From Marinobacter sp. (lineage in GTDB: Bacteria > Pseudomonadota > Gammaproteobacteria > Pseudomonadales > Oleiphilaceae), in assembly GCA_014762755.1 (NCBI GenBank), contig JABURI010000032.1, positions 1-48,870 of the forward strand: a DNA stretch of 48,870 nucleotides. Reading direction: 5' to 3'. Both the position numbers and the translations under genes were made by a program. The notes beneath the pieces were generated by a model. It was not told the origin of the DNA. It was given only the letters and a program-made list of their open reading frames with translations, and ran no database searches. The first letter of the stretch is position 1, and every line of letters begins with the position of its first letter. Below are positions 41,657 through 48,870 of the stretch, in pieces.

Positions 41657-42061
41657 TCAGTTCTGGCTTTCACTTTTTCGCGCCTCGAAGTTGGAGAGCT
41701 CCACGTTGATTGCGTTGGTGGAAATCTGGATTTCGTACAGCGAGTAGAGGAGCGATAGCGACAGCAAGACCAGGCTGATACCAAACGCCACAATGCCCGG
41801 CATTTCGGATCCCAGAAACAGCAGGAACATGGAGACGGTGCACAGGAAAAAGCTGAGCACGCCAAAGGTCTGCATGCGCTTGGTCAGTATGATGCGCTTT
41901 CTCAGCATACCGATCTGTCGGGCAATCAGGGCGTGATCGTCTTCGGAGTCCATCTGCTTGAGCTGGCGGATCAGCTGTGCCAGCACCAGGAACCGGTTGG
42001 TGTAAGCCAGCAAGAGCAGTGAGATGGCCGGGAAGAGCAGGGCGGGGGTGGTCAGGTCCAA
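41657..42061 (-). CDS. DUF2721-family membrane protein
   Basis: The 134-residue product has about three membrane helices separated by a charged segment (IRQLKQMDSEDDHALIARQIG), in line with DUF2721. Function unknown. The start is best read as TTG 42061, with GGAG nine bases before it; it then begins just after the end of the argP gene on the same strand (14 bases away). It converges on the CPBP gene with five bases between stops. Confidence 0.72.
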   Translation of the reverse strand: MDLTTPALLFPAISLLLLAYTNRFLVLAQLIRQLKQMDSEDDHALIARQIGMLRKRIILTKRMQTFGVLSFFLCTVSMFLLFLGSEMPGIVAFGISLVLLSLSLLYSLYEIQISTNAINVELSNFEARKSESQN

Positions 42062-42075
42062 GTGTGAAAGCTCCT

Positions 42076-42951
42076 TTACCGATAGGAAATGCGGTTTGAC
42101 TGCAGGGCCTGCGTAAGGCGATCCATGGCTCCTCCGCTGTGGCGCCAGAAGTGCCAGTATAGCTTTACCTCCAGTTGCTGCCCGGCAGCGATGCTCGTCA
42201 GTCTTCCCGCCGCCAGTTCCTCCCGCACCTGGATTTCCGGGATCATACCGTAGCCCATACCGGCGGTGGCCAGTTTCACAAACCCTTCTGAGGACGGGCA
42301 CAGGTGATGGAGGAAAGAACCATGGAAACCGCATTGGGCCAGGAAACGGTGTTGCAGCTGATCGTTTGGTCCAAAGACGATGGCTGGTGCGTGGCGGAGC
42401 GAATCATCGGTCAAACCGTCCGGAAAGTAGCGATGGATGTAGTCGCCTGTGGCCAGGGGCAGATAGTTCATCGAACCCAGTGGCACGCATCGGGCGCCAG
42501 CGACGGGTTGGGGGCTACTGCACAAACAGGCCGCGACATCGCCTTCGCGCATTCTACGCAGGCCAATGTCCTGATCCTCTATGACCAGATCCAGTAACAG
42601 CTCCTCCTTGCGGCAGAATTCACTGATGGCGTCAGCCCACCAGGTGGCGAGGCTGTCGGCGTTCAGGGCAATGCGCAACCGTGCCGAGGGCTCGTTCAGG
42701 GTGGGTAGGGATTTCGCCAGGTCCCGCTCCAGCAACTGCACCTGCTGGACATGATTGAGCAGCCGCTGGCCGGCGGGTGTGGCCTTCAGCGCTGGGCTGC
42801 GAACGAGCACCGGTTGTCCGAGCCTGATCTCCAGTGTGCGGATCCGCTGGGAGACGGCCGATTGGCTGAGCCCGAGCGCATCCCCGGCGCGTTCAAAGCC
42901 TCCGCATTCAACAACCGTCGCCAGCGCTTCCAGCAGTTTGTAGTCAATCAT
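42076..42951 (-). CDS. argP: LysR-family regulator ArgP
   Basis: The 291-residue product is a LysR regulator; residues 1-60 hold the winged helix-turn-helix (GGFERAGDALGLSQSAVSQRIRTLE), and the rest a periplasmic-binding-like effector domain. It matches ArgP (IciA), which in E. coli senses lysine and arginine and activates argO. The divergent neighbour is an ArgO-type exporter, 88 bases away, which strongly supports the call. The intergenic space is AT-rich, as expected for an ArgP site. Confidence 0.9.
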   Translation of the reverse strand: MIDYKLLEALATVVECGGFERAGDALGLSQSAVSQRIRTLEIRLGQPVLVRSPALKATPAGQRLLNHVQQVQLLERDLAKSLPTLNEPSARLRIALNADSLATWWADAISEFCRKEELLLDLVIEDQDIGLRRMREGDVAACLCSSPQPVAGARCVPLGSMNYLPLATGDYIHRYFPDGLTDDSLRHAPAIVFGPNDQLQHRFLAQCGFHGSFLHHLCPSSEGFVKLATAGMGYGMIPEIQVREELAAGRLTSIAAGQQLEVKLYWHFWRHSGGAMDRLTQALQSNRISYR

Positions 42952-43039
42952 AAGTAAAACTGATGCAATATTACTAGTATGAATTTCCAGTATATAGCCG
43001 TCGCGGTATGCTTGCGCCAGTTTTTCAGGGAGATTGAGC

Positions 43040-43645
43040 GTGCTTGAGAGTTATCTGACCGGGTTGGTGGTTTGTGGCGGGATTATTGTGGCGATCGGGG
43101 CCCAGAATGCCTATGTGTTGAGCCAGGCGATCCGCCGTGAGCATCACTGGTGGTCGGCGGGGCTGTGCATGGCTTCGGATGTGATCCTGTTTACCCTCGG
43201 CATGTTCGGCGTGAGCGCGGCACTGATGGCCATGCCCGAGGCTCTTGAGCTGCTGCGCTGGCTGGGGGTGGTGTTTCTCGGTTGGCTGGCCTTGCAGGCA
43301 CTGGTGCGCGCAAGCCGGGGCCGGGTGGCACTTGAAGCAGGTGAAGTGACCCGGCGCAGTCTGAAGGGTGTCCTGTTTACCACCCTGGCTGTCACCCTGC
43401 TCAACCCTCAGGTTTATCTCGACACCTTGCTCCTGATCCCCGCTGTGGGTGCCCAGCAGGAGGACGCCACCAGCTTTGTCGCAGGTGCGAGCAGCGCGTC
43501 GATCCTGTGGTTTGGCGGGCTGGCCTGGTGCGGCTCGGCACTGGCTCCGGTCCTGTCCAGGCCGGCGGCCTGGCGGGTCATCGACGGGGTAATCGGTCTG
43601 ATGATGGCCGCCATCGCCTTGCAACTGGCCATCGGTGGTCTGTAA
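43040..43645 (+). CDS. argO: ArgO-type (LysE family) basic amino acid exporter
   Basis: The 201-residue product has six membrane helices and the LysE/ArgO signature (IVAIGAQNAYVLSQAIRR near the N-terminus, and LLNPQVYLDTLLLIPAVG). It exports arginine or lysine, relieving high cytoplasmic levels of these amino acids and of toxic analogues such as canavanine. The GTG at 43040 has GGGAG seven bases upstream; an in-frame TTG two codons earlier is too close to that site. It is divergent from argP, which should control it. Confidence 0.9.
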   Translation: MLESYLTGLVVCGGIIVAIGAQNAYVLSQAIRREHHWWSAGLCMASDVILFTLGMFGVSAALMAMPEALELLRWLGVVFLGWLALQALVRASRGRVALEAGEVTRRSLKGVLFTTLAVTLLNPQVYLDTLLLIPAVGAQQEDATSFVAGASSASILWFGGLAWCGSALAPVLSRPAAWRVIDGVIGLMMAAIALQLAIGGL

Positions 43646-43657
43646 TTCCGGCTGCAG

Positions 43658-43673
43658 CCGGTTGTAGAACCGG
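43658..43673. terminator. Possible hairpin between argO and the NlpC-like gene
   Basis: CCGGTT (43658-43663), GTAG and AACCGG (43668-43673) form a perfect six-bp stem. Just before it, CCGGCTGCAGCCGG (43648-43661) is a 14-bp palindrome that overlaps and would compete. The pair lies between the ends of two convergent genes; terminator activity is plausible but there is no T-run. Confidence 0.45.
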
Positions 43674-43674
43674 T

Positions 43675-44178
43675 TCAGTCCTCTCCGAAACGCCGTGCCT
43701 CGGTGAAACGGTCGGCCCAGTAATAGCCGTCCAGCTCGGAAAGGGTAACGCCGACAGAAGTGGACGCATGAATGAACCGGTTCTCGCCCATGTAGATGCC
43801 GGCGTGCTGCTCCTTGCCGTCAATCCTGAAAAACACCAGGTCCCCCGGTTGTACCTGAGCCGGCGAAACCTCTCGCCCATGGCGAAGCATTTGTGCCGTG
43901 GTGCGGGGCAGTTGCTGGCCGAGGCCTTCCCGATAGGCGGTAATAATAAACCCGGAACAGTCGAATCCCCGTGCTGACGTGCCGCCGTATTGATAGGGCG
44001 TTCCCTGGTAGCGTTCGAAGACCTGCCACAGCCGGTCGACCTTCTCCGGCGAATGCGGCGTTTCCACCGGCGAAAACTGCACAGGCTCACCGGTTTGCAG
44101 GTGCTGATTACTGGCACAGCCGCCCAGAACAAAGCCCAGCACTGTCAGAACCAGTATTTGCCGCAGCATTGACGCCAT
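43675..44178 (-). CDS. NlpC/P60-family lipoprotein peptidase
   Basis: The 167-residue product is a lipoprotein: its signal sequence ends in LGGC, with the lipid-bearing Cys at residue 21. The NlpC/P60 cysteine-peptidase domain follows, with the catalytic Cys in FDCSGF (C74), His in QHAGIYMG (H125) and a third residue at H137 (FIHAS). Such enzymes cut peptide cross-links of peptidoglycan; this one resembles E. coli MepS/NlpC. The start at 44178 is set by GGAG seven bases before it; longer frames exist upstream without a ribosome site. It is divergent from ydbH. Confidence 0.88.
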   Translation of the reverse strand: MASMLRQILVLTVLGFVLGGCASNQHLQTGEPVQFSPVETPHSPEKVDRLWQVFERYQGTPYQYGGTSARGFDCSGFIITAYREGLGQQLPRTTAQMLRHGREVSPAQVQPGDLVFFRIDGKEQHAGIYMGENRFIHASTSVGVTLSELDGYYWADRFTEARRFGED

Positions 44179-44231
44179 GCCGTTACTCCGCAACATTGAA
44201 TCTGTATAAACCTTATTACTGATTGGGCCGG

Positions 44232-46193
44232 ATGTCAGGTTACGGCTTGTTTGACGTTGGCAGGAAGCAATCTGTGGGAGCAGGAAAACGTACGAGGGCA
44301 AGCAGGATCGGCCGGTGGTTAGCCGCGGCCGCTGTTGTTCTGTTGCTGGTGGTAATCGGTGCCGGTGTCTATGCCCGGGACGCCTGGCAGCAGCTGATGG
44401 CGAATCAGGCGATCCAGAAGTTCGACTGGCAGGGAATGCACCTCTCGTTGGCCGGAATTCGTGCCGATGGCTTCTCTTTGGTCAGCTCCGATCCGGCGCG
44501 CCCGTTCTCGGTAAGCGGTTCGGGTTTTGTGCTGGGCTGGGACTGGCAGAGCCTGTCGCTGGCCAGTGTCCGGGTTGAGCAGCTGGAAGTTGATATACCG
44601 GAATGGCCGGAGCCTGCACCGGGTGGATCGGGGGCGAAACCATCGCTGTTGCCCGGGCAGTCGCCGACGTGGCTTCCGGACACCATTTCTGTGAATAGTT
44701 TACGGGTTGATCTGCCCGAAGAAACCAGAATCCGCGGAAACCTATACGTTGAGCTGGCGCCGGACCCGGAGCAGTGGCGTGCGGAGACGACCGAACTCTG
44801 GATCAACGGTTCGTTGCCGGACTCCGAGCCTGGAGGTTGGCACATGGACGGCATTGATGGGCGTATCGGACTGGCCGGAACCGCGGGTGTGGCGTCAGCC
44901 AGGCTGGAGGTCCTGGCCGGTTCAATCCTGAAGGTGAAGCGAGTGGCAAGTCCGGATGGGGGCGAGACTGTCCGTCTGGAACAGGTGGAGGTGCGGCCGG
45001 GTGTTGGCACGCTGGAAGCCGCCTATAGCCTGAGTGAGCGAAGCCTGAAGAAGATGCGATTGGCTGGCTCCCTGGAGCTTGAGGTCGGGACGTTACAACA
45101 GGCCAATCTCAAACCACAGCTCTGGAGCTTCGAGGGCCAGCTGAATGCGACTCTCAATCGGATCGATCTCCGCGGTGTGGCAAAGGGCAATGCTGGGCTG
45201 GGATTGGATTTGGATGTCCGCTGGCCCTTCAGTGGGACTCCACAGGTGGCCCTCAGCACGGAGCTGGAGGGCAGTCAGGCGAGCCGGGTACTGGCGGAAA
45301 CCCTGGTGCAGTGGCCAGCCGGAATCGAGATCAGCGATGGGCGCCTCTCTGCGCAGGCCAGTATTCGCCTGCCGGACACGGGGCCAGAGCTTGAGGGCAA
45401 GGTAATCGCCAGCGGGATGTCCGGAATTGTGGACCGGATGGCCTGGACCGGACTCATTGGCACTCTGGAGCTGTCCCTGGAAGATACCCTGGTGGCCCGA
45501 AGTACGGACCTTCAGTTAGAACAGCTCAATCCTGGTGTGCCGCTGGGGCCTGTGTCTGTCACTGGCAGCTACCGGACACCATTGCGGGCGTTGGCGGAAG
45601 GAACGGTATCACTGGTCCGGGCTCGCGCCGGTTTTCTGGGGGGGGAACTGCGGGCCAGGCCGGGGGAATGGAACCTGGCCAATCTGCCCGTGACCGTCCG
45701 TGTGTGGCTCAACGGTATACAGGTCGACCGCCTGATGACGGTATATCCCGCCGAGGGCTTGGCGGGCAGTGGCACGCTTGAGGGTGAGGTGCCGCTGGTA
45801 ATCACCCGGCACGGTGTGCAGGTTGCCGGAGGTAACATCCGGGCGGTGGCACCCGGAGGCACCCTGAAGCTCCCGGCGGACCGGTTGCAGGCGCTGGCCG
45901 GGAACAACGAGACCATGGATCTGGTGGTCCGGGCCCTTCAGAATTTTAACTATTCCGTGCTCAACAGCACGATAGACTATGATCAGGAAGGTACGCTGAA
46001 CCTTGGTCTCAGGCTTGAGGGCAGCAATCCGCAGGTGCGCGATGGACACCCGATTGTGGTGAACATCAATCTGCAGGAAGACATTCCGGCACTGTTGACC
46101 AGCCTGCAGCTAAGCGGCCGGGTGAATGAAGCAGTGACAGAGAAAGTCCGGAAACTGATGGAAAAGCGTGACGCCGGCAACGCGGACGATTGA
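44232..46193 (+). CDS. ydbH: YdbH-type intermembrane lipid-transport protein
   Basis: The product (653 residues from ATG 44232) has an N-terminal membrane helix (about 27-46) and a long periplasmic, beta-rich body of repeated Val/Leu-Thr-type strands, as in the AsmA-like proteins YdbH, TamB and YhdP. These form a groove that carries phospholipids from inner to outer membrane. The next two genes are ynbE and ydbL, the E. coli order, which secures the name. A shorter distance to a TTG at 44223 exists. In E. coli the YdbH-YnbE pair forms a bridge, with YdbL as a helper. Confidence 0.87.
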   Translation: MSGYGLFDVGRKQSVGAGKRTRASRIGRWLAAAAVVLLLVVIGAGVYARDAWQQLMANQAIQKFDWQGMHLSLAGIRADGFSLVSSDPARPFSVSGSGFVLGWDWQSLSLASVRVEQLEVDIPEWPEPAPGGSGAKPSLLPGQSPTWLPDTISVNSLRVDLPEETRIRGNLYVELAPDPEQWRAETTELWINGSLPDSEPGGWHMDGIDGRIGLAGTAGVASARLEVLAGSILKVKRVASPDGGETVRLEQVEVRPGVGTLEAAYSLSERSLKKMRLAGSLELEVGTLQQANLKPQLWSFEGQLNATLNRIDLRGVAKGNAGLGLDLDVRWPFSGTPQVALSTELEGSQASRVLAETLVQWPAGIEISDGRLSAQASIRLPDTGPELEGKVIASGMSGIVDRMAWTGLIGTLELSLEDTLVARSTDLQLEQLNPGVPLGPVSVTGSYRTPLRALAEGTVSLVRARAGFLGGELRARPGEWNLANLPVTVRVWLNGIQVDRLMTVYPAEGLAGSGTLEGEVPLVITRHGVQVAGGNIRAVAPGGTLKLPADRLQALAGNNETMDLVVRALQNFNYSVLNSTIDYDQEGTLNLGLRLEGSNPQVRDGHPIVVNINLQEDIPALLTSLQLSGRVNEAVTEKVRKLMEKRDAGNADD

Positions 46194-46228
46194 TGCGCAT
46201 GAGCCGGCGACAAAGAGGGGAGAGATCT

Positions 46229-46450
46229 ATGCAAATGCAGAGCCGGACATTCCCCGGCACCGCCCGGTTGCGACAGGGGGCTGTGGTGATCACCCTGGCC
46301 CTGCTGTCCGCAGCCTGCACGCCAACGGTGCAGATGGCGGCGCCAAAGGAACCCATAACCGTCAACCTGAACGTCAAGATCCAGCATGAGATCTACGTGA
46401 AAGTTGATAAGGAAGTGGACGAGTTGTTCGAAGACCAGGGCCTGTTCTGA
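46229..46450 (+). CDS. ynbE: YnbE-family outer-membrane lipoprotein
   Basis: The 73-residue product has a lipobox LSAAC (lipid-bearing Cys at residue 30) and a conserved C-terminal half, ITVNLNVKIQHEIYVKVDKEVDELF. In E. coli YnbE multimerises with YdbH to bridge the two membranes. ATG 46229 follows a GGGGAGAG ribosome site; the frame also opens at 46190 inside the ydbH end. The gap from the ydbH stop is 35 bases. Confidence 0.85.
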   Translation: MQMQSRTFPGTARLRQGAVVITLALLSAACTPTVQMAAPKEPITVNLNVKIQHEIYVKVDKEVDELFEDQGLF

Positions 46451-46481
46451 TGGTCGCGGACGCTTCAATGGGGAGAGAATC

Positions 46482-46826
46482 ATGAGATTGTTCAGTAAAT
46501 TCGGTGTGCTCCTGCTGGCACTGTGTCTGAGTCTTCCGGCCCTGGCGATGAGCCTGGAGGAAGCCAAACAGCAGCTCGACACCGCGAAGCAATCAGGCCT
46601 GGTGGGTGAGACGCCGACAGGTTATCTGGAGGTGGTCAAGGCTGAAGGAAATGCACGGGAAATCGTCGAAGCTATCAATCAGGCCCGGCGCCAGGAATAC
46701 AGCCGCATTGCCTCGAAGCACAACATTCCGGTGGCCGAAGTGGAGGCTGTCGCCGGCAAGAAGGCGGTGGAAAAGACGCCCGCCGGCCAGTTTGTCCGGA
46801 TAGGTGACAAGTGGGTGCGGAAATAG
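46482..46826 (+). CDS. ydbL: YdbL-family periplasmic protein (DUF1318)
   Basis: The 114-residue product has a signal peptide (KFGVLLLALCLSLPALA, cleaved near AMS) and a DUF1318 domain with GLVGETPTGYLEV and HNIPVAEVEAVAGKKA, typical of YdbL, which in E. coli helps YnbE multimerise. ATG 46482 has GGGGAGAG before it. It is the third gene of the ydbH-ynbE-ydbL set. A convergent gene ends 15 bases away. Confidence 0.85.
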   Translation: MRLFSKFGVLLLALCLSLPALAMSLEEAKQQLDTAKQSGLVGETPTGYLEVVKAEGNAREIVEAINQARRQEYSRIASKHNIPVAEVEAVAGKKAVEKTPAGQFVRIGDKWVRK

Positions 46827-46841
46827 CGGTTCGTCGGCTGT

Positions 46842-47513
46842 CTATTTAACCCTTCGCAAAAGCTCCGGATCGTTGTGGCGGGGATTGTTGACCGCCTGGG
46901 AGACTTCGTATTCCTCAAGACGCTCCGGAGGCAGCCGGTTGGTTGCCGCCCGGATCTCGCCGCGTTCGGTGAGCTCCGGGTTGAGCCAGTCCCGCAGGCA
47001 GCCGGGGTCAAGCACCACCGGCTGGCGGTCGTGGATGTGTTTCAGGGCTTCGTGGGCCGGTTCGGTGATGATGGCGCAGGCGGTGGTTTCATCCCCTTCC
47101 ATGGGCGTCCATATGCCGGCAAAGAACATGGCCGGATCCTTATCCGGAGATTTCATGGTCAGGTAATGGGGCTCCTTGCCATGGTCCGTGACCATCCATT
47201 CGTACCAGCCGTTGGCGGGAATCAGGCAGCGGTGGTGGGCGAAGGCCTCCCGGAAATACTTTGATGTTGCTACGGTTTCCGCCCGGGCGTTGATGGGAGA
47301 GGGCGCCTGCTCGCCCGCCCAGACCGGACGGAAACCCCAGTGGGAGTGGGCCATGACCAGGGTGCCGTTCATGGTCATGCGTATCATCGGAATGCCCACG
47401 CCGGGCGTGATGTTGTAGCTGGGCTCGAACTGGCCATCCACTTCCAGACCCTCCGGAAAGTACTCAAGGATCAGGGTTTCGGGGGGCGTGTAGAAAGTGA
47501 AGCGTCCGCACAT
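46842..47513 (-). CDS. SRAP/YedK-type DNA-protein crosslink protein
   Basis: The 223-residue product belongs to the SRAP family (HMCES in humans, YedK in E. coli), which covers abasic sites in single-stranded DNA through a covalent thiazolidine bond formed by Cys2. The active residues are all present: C2 in MCGRF, N75 in PINARAET, E105 in NGWYEW and H161 in IHDRQPV. Length is normal. The start is the ATG that makes Cys the second residue, which is required for activity once Met is removed. It lies eight bases from the following esterase gene on the same strand. Confidence 0.93.
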   Translation of the reverse strand: MCGRFTFYTPPETLILEYFPEGLEVDGQFEPSYNITPGVGIPMIRMTMNGTLVMAHSHWGFRPVWAGEQAPSPINARAETVATSKYFREAFAHHRCLIPANGWYEWMVTDHGKEPHYLTMKSPDKDPAMFFAGIWTPMEGDETTACAIITEPAHEALKHIHDRQPVVLDPGCLRDWLNPELTERGEIRAATNRLPPERLEEYEVSQAVNNPRHNDPELLRRVK

Positions 47514-47521
47514 GGGGCAAC

Positions 47522-48586
47522 CTATTCGCTCTTGCCGGCCTCAATATCGGCCAGGAATTCCCGGATGTCTTCAAAGGCTTCTTCGGCCTCCGGAAGCATC
47601 TCTCCAAAAATGTGCCACACGTGCACCATGCCTGGCCAGGTATGGAGCTCCACCACGGACCCTTCGGACTGGGCCTTGGCCGCGTAGCGCCTGGCGTTAT
47701 CCAGCAGCATTTCGGTATCACTGGCGTGAATCAGGGTCGGTGGCAGATTGGCAAGACTGCCTCGCAACGGCGAGGCGACCGGATTGGTGGGCGACACCCG
47801 GAACGCCGCCAGGGTACCCCACCAGATGATCGGCAGCGGAATCTTGGCCAGGCCGCCAAATACCGGGCCCAGTAAGGGGTCGGTGGGAATGTTGTTGCGG
47901 TTGCTGGGGGCGGTCAGGGTCAGGTCGGTTGAGGGCGCCAGGGCAACCGCCACATCCGCCTGCCTGAGCCCGTTGTCCCTCGCCCAGGCCAGCAGGCTGA
48001 GGGTATGGCTGCCGCCGGCGGAATCACCAGCCACCACGATAAAACTGGCCCGTTCCCGGCCATCCGGGCCGTGGTCCAGCAGCCAGCTGTAGGCCCTTTG
48101 ACAGTCCCGGACCCCATCCATGAAACGGTGTTCCGGCATCAGCCGGTAGTCCACGGCGAAAACTGCGGCATTGGCCAGGCTGGAAAACCGGTCGGTGATG
48201 GTCCGGTGGCTCCTGGGGCTGCCGGCGGCCCAGGCGCCGCCGTGGATGTAAAGCACCCGCCGGCGGGTATCGACACCCGGTGCAATCACCCATTCACCCC
48301 GGGGCTCTTCGTTGTGCCGGAACTCCGACACCAGCTTCATGCCTTCGCTGAGGGTGTCCATGTGCTGGCGCAGGGCGATCAGCCTGGCCTTGCCCTTGAG
48401 GTCCTTGGCGGCTTCCCTCAGTTCCCGGAGTTGGCCCAGAACCTGTTGATGTCCCTCGCTGGGGGTGCTTCCCCGCACCGGATAATCCCGGTCGTCCAGA
48501 TGGGACAGATCCTCGATCCTGAACAGGAACAGGGTGGCGGCCACGATGAGCAGCACGATGGCCAGAACAATCCAGATGATATCCAC
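47522..48586 (-). CDS. Membrane-anchored alpha/beta-hydrolase of the HSL esterase family
   Basis: The 354-residue product has one N-terminal membrane helix (about 4-22) and an alpha/beta-hydrolase body. The oxyanion-hole motif is HGGAW (residues 115-119), the nucleophile lies in GDSAGG (S189), and the rest of the triad is probably D290 (HASD) and H322 (GMVHVW). Members hydrolyse short-chain esters; no natural substrate is known for this one. It starts at ATG 48586 and is divergent from the DUF2007 gene. The stop lies eight bases before the SRAP gene. Confidence 0.87.
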   Translation of the reverse strand: MDIIWIVLAIVLLIVAATLFLFRIEDLSHLDDRDYPVRGSTPSEGHQQVLGQLRELREAAKDLKGKARLIALRQHMDTLSEGMKLVSEFRHNEEPRGEWVIAPGVDTRRRVLYIHGGAWAAGSPRSHRTITDRFSSLANAAVFAVDYRLMPEHRFMDGVRDCQRAYSWLLDHGPDGRERASFIVVAGDSAGGSHTLSLLAWARDNGLRQADVAVALAPSTDLTLTAPSNRNNIPTDPLLGPVFGGLAKIPLPIIWWGTLAAFRVSPTNPVASPLRGSLANLPPTLIHASDTEMLLDNARRYAAKAQSEGSVVELHTWPGMVHVWHIFGEMLPEAEEAFEDIREFLADIEAGKSE

Positions 48587-48688
48587 TGCGTATCCTTGAT
48601 GGCTCCCCGGAGCGGGTGGGTCTATGCTGAAATCATAACCCCGTTAACGAGCGGGTGCTGCCCTGAATGTCACAGAAGGAGTAGGCCT

Positions 48689-48870
48689 TTGCAAATAGCC
48701 TATCGGGCCCGGGACATTACCGAAGCACACATTGTAGCCGGGTTTCTGGAAGTCCACGGTATCGAGTCCTACGTTGGCGGCCATTACCTGCAGGGTGCGC
48801 TGGGGGAGATCGGTGCGGCGGGTTTCAGCAATGTCCACGTGGAGGATGAAGACCTCTACCGGGCCCGCGA
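48689..48870 (+). CDS. DUF2007 domain protein, 5' part (cut by window end)
   Basis: Sixty codons are visible before the window ends. The sequence IAYRARDITEAHIVAGFLEVHGIESYVGGHYLQGALGEI matches the DUF2007 domain (putative prokaryotic signal-transducing protein), a small ferredoxin-like fold of unknown role. The start is TTG 48689 with AAGGAG seven bases before it. It is divergent from the esterase gene over about 100 bases. Confidence 0.8.
   Translation, partial: MQIAYRARDITEAHIVAGFLEVHGIESYVGGHYLQGALGEIGAAGFSNVHVEDEDLYRAR

Overview
This window looks like an ordinary chromosomal stretch of a GC-rich marine gammaproteobacterium. The gene set and protein style point to Marinobacter or a close relative: an ArgP/ArgO pair, a YdbH-YnbE-YdbL set, RluF, RNase Z, a TRAP transporter beside a methylmalonate-semialdehyde dehydrogenase, and many protein-coding starts at GTG or TTG. 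This is inference from the translated products; there is no rRNA or tRNA gene here. No insertion sequence, prophage or CRISPR array was seen.

Layout. (1) 340-2817: three RNA-modification genes (rluF, rlmE, a TrmH-type methyltransferase). (2) 2992-6004: a gamma-glutamylcyclotransferase-like gene converging on an overlapping pair, an aspartoacylase-like deacylase and a glutamate-cysteine-ligase-like enzyme. (3) 6251-10438: a tight three-gene operon (sugar-nucleotide epimerase, family 2 glycosyltransferase, TPR plus beta-barrel secretin-like protein) that reads as a small exopolysaccharide synthesis and export system. (4) 10670-13885: a cysteine-rich DUF2703 protein, then a TetR regulator with its own operator array and a fused MFS-acyltransferase. 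(5) 14085-25370: the most unusual block. A 1.7-kilo-residue AAA+ ATPase (DUF3686 type), a YqiK-type flotillin and a YqiJ-type OB-fold membrane protein form one operon, with a TelA-like coiled-coil gene divergent from it and a YugP-type membrane protease and a DUF2167 protein downstream. Two imperfect 44-bp direct repeats lie just outside this block. (6) 25501-32438: small metabolic, efflux and membrane genes, among them two deletion scars: a methyltransferase lacking its middle, and fused remnants of an OsmC gene and a GlxA-type AraC regulator. (7) 32599-37710: a monooxygenase-like protein, mmsA and a three-part TRAP transporter with strong hairpins between its genes. (8) 37707-48870: housekeeping and envelope genes, including RNase Z, a Met/Gly/Pro/Tyr-repeat LTxxQ protein, a dienoyl-CoA isomerase-like enzyme, argP/argO, an NlpC/P60 lipoprotein, the ydbH-ynbE-ydbL lipid-bridge set, an SRAP DNA-crosslink protein, an esterase and a DUF2007 gene cut by the window end.

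How the parts fit. Many products act at the envelope: four membrane-linked metalloproteases, the flotillin-ATPase module, the YdbH bridge and the lysophospholipid-recycling fusion. Four convergent gene pairs overlap by exactly the four bases CTAG, each gene ending in TAG inside the same palindrome. Gene functions given below are family assignments by reading the translated sequence; no database search was run.
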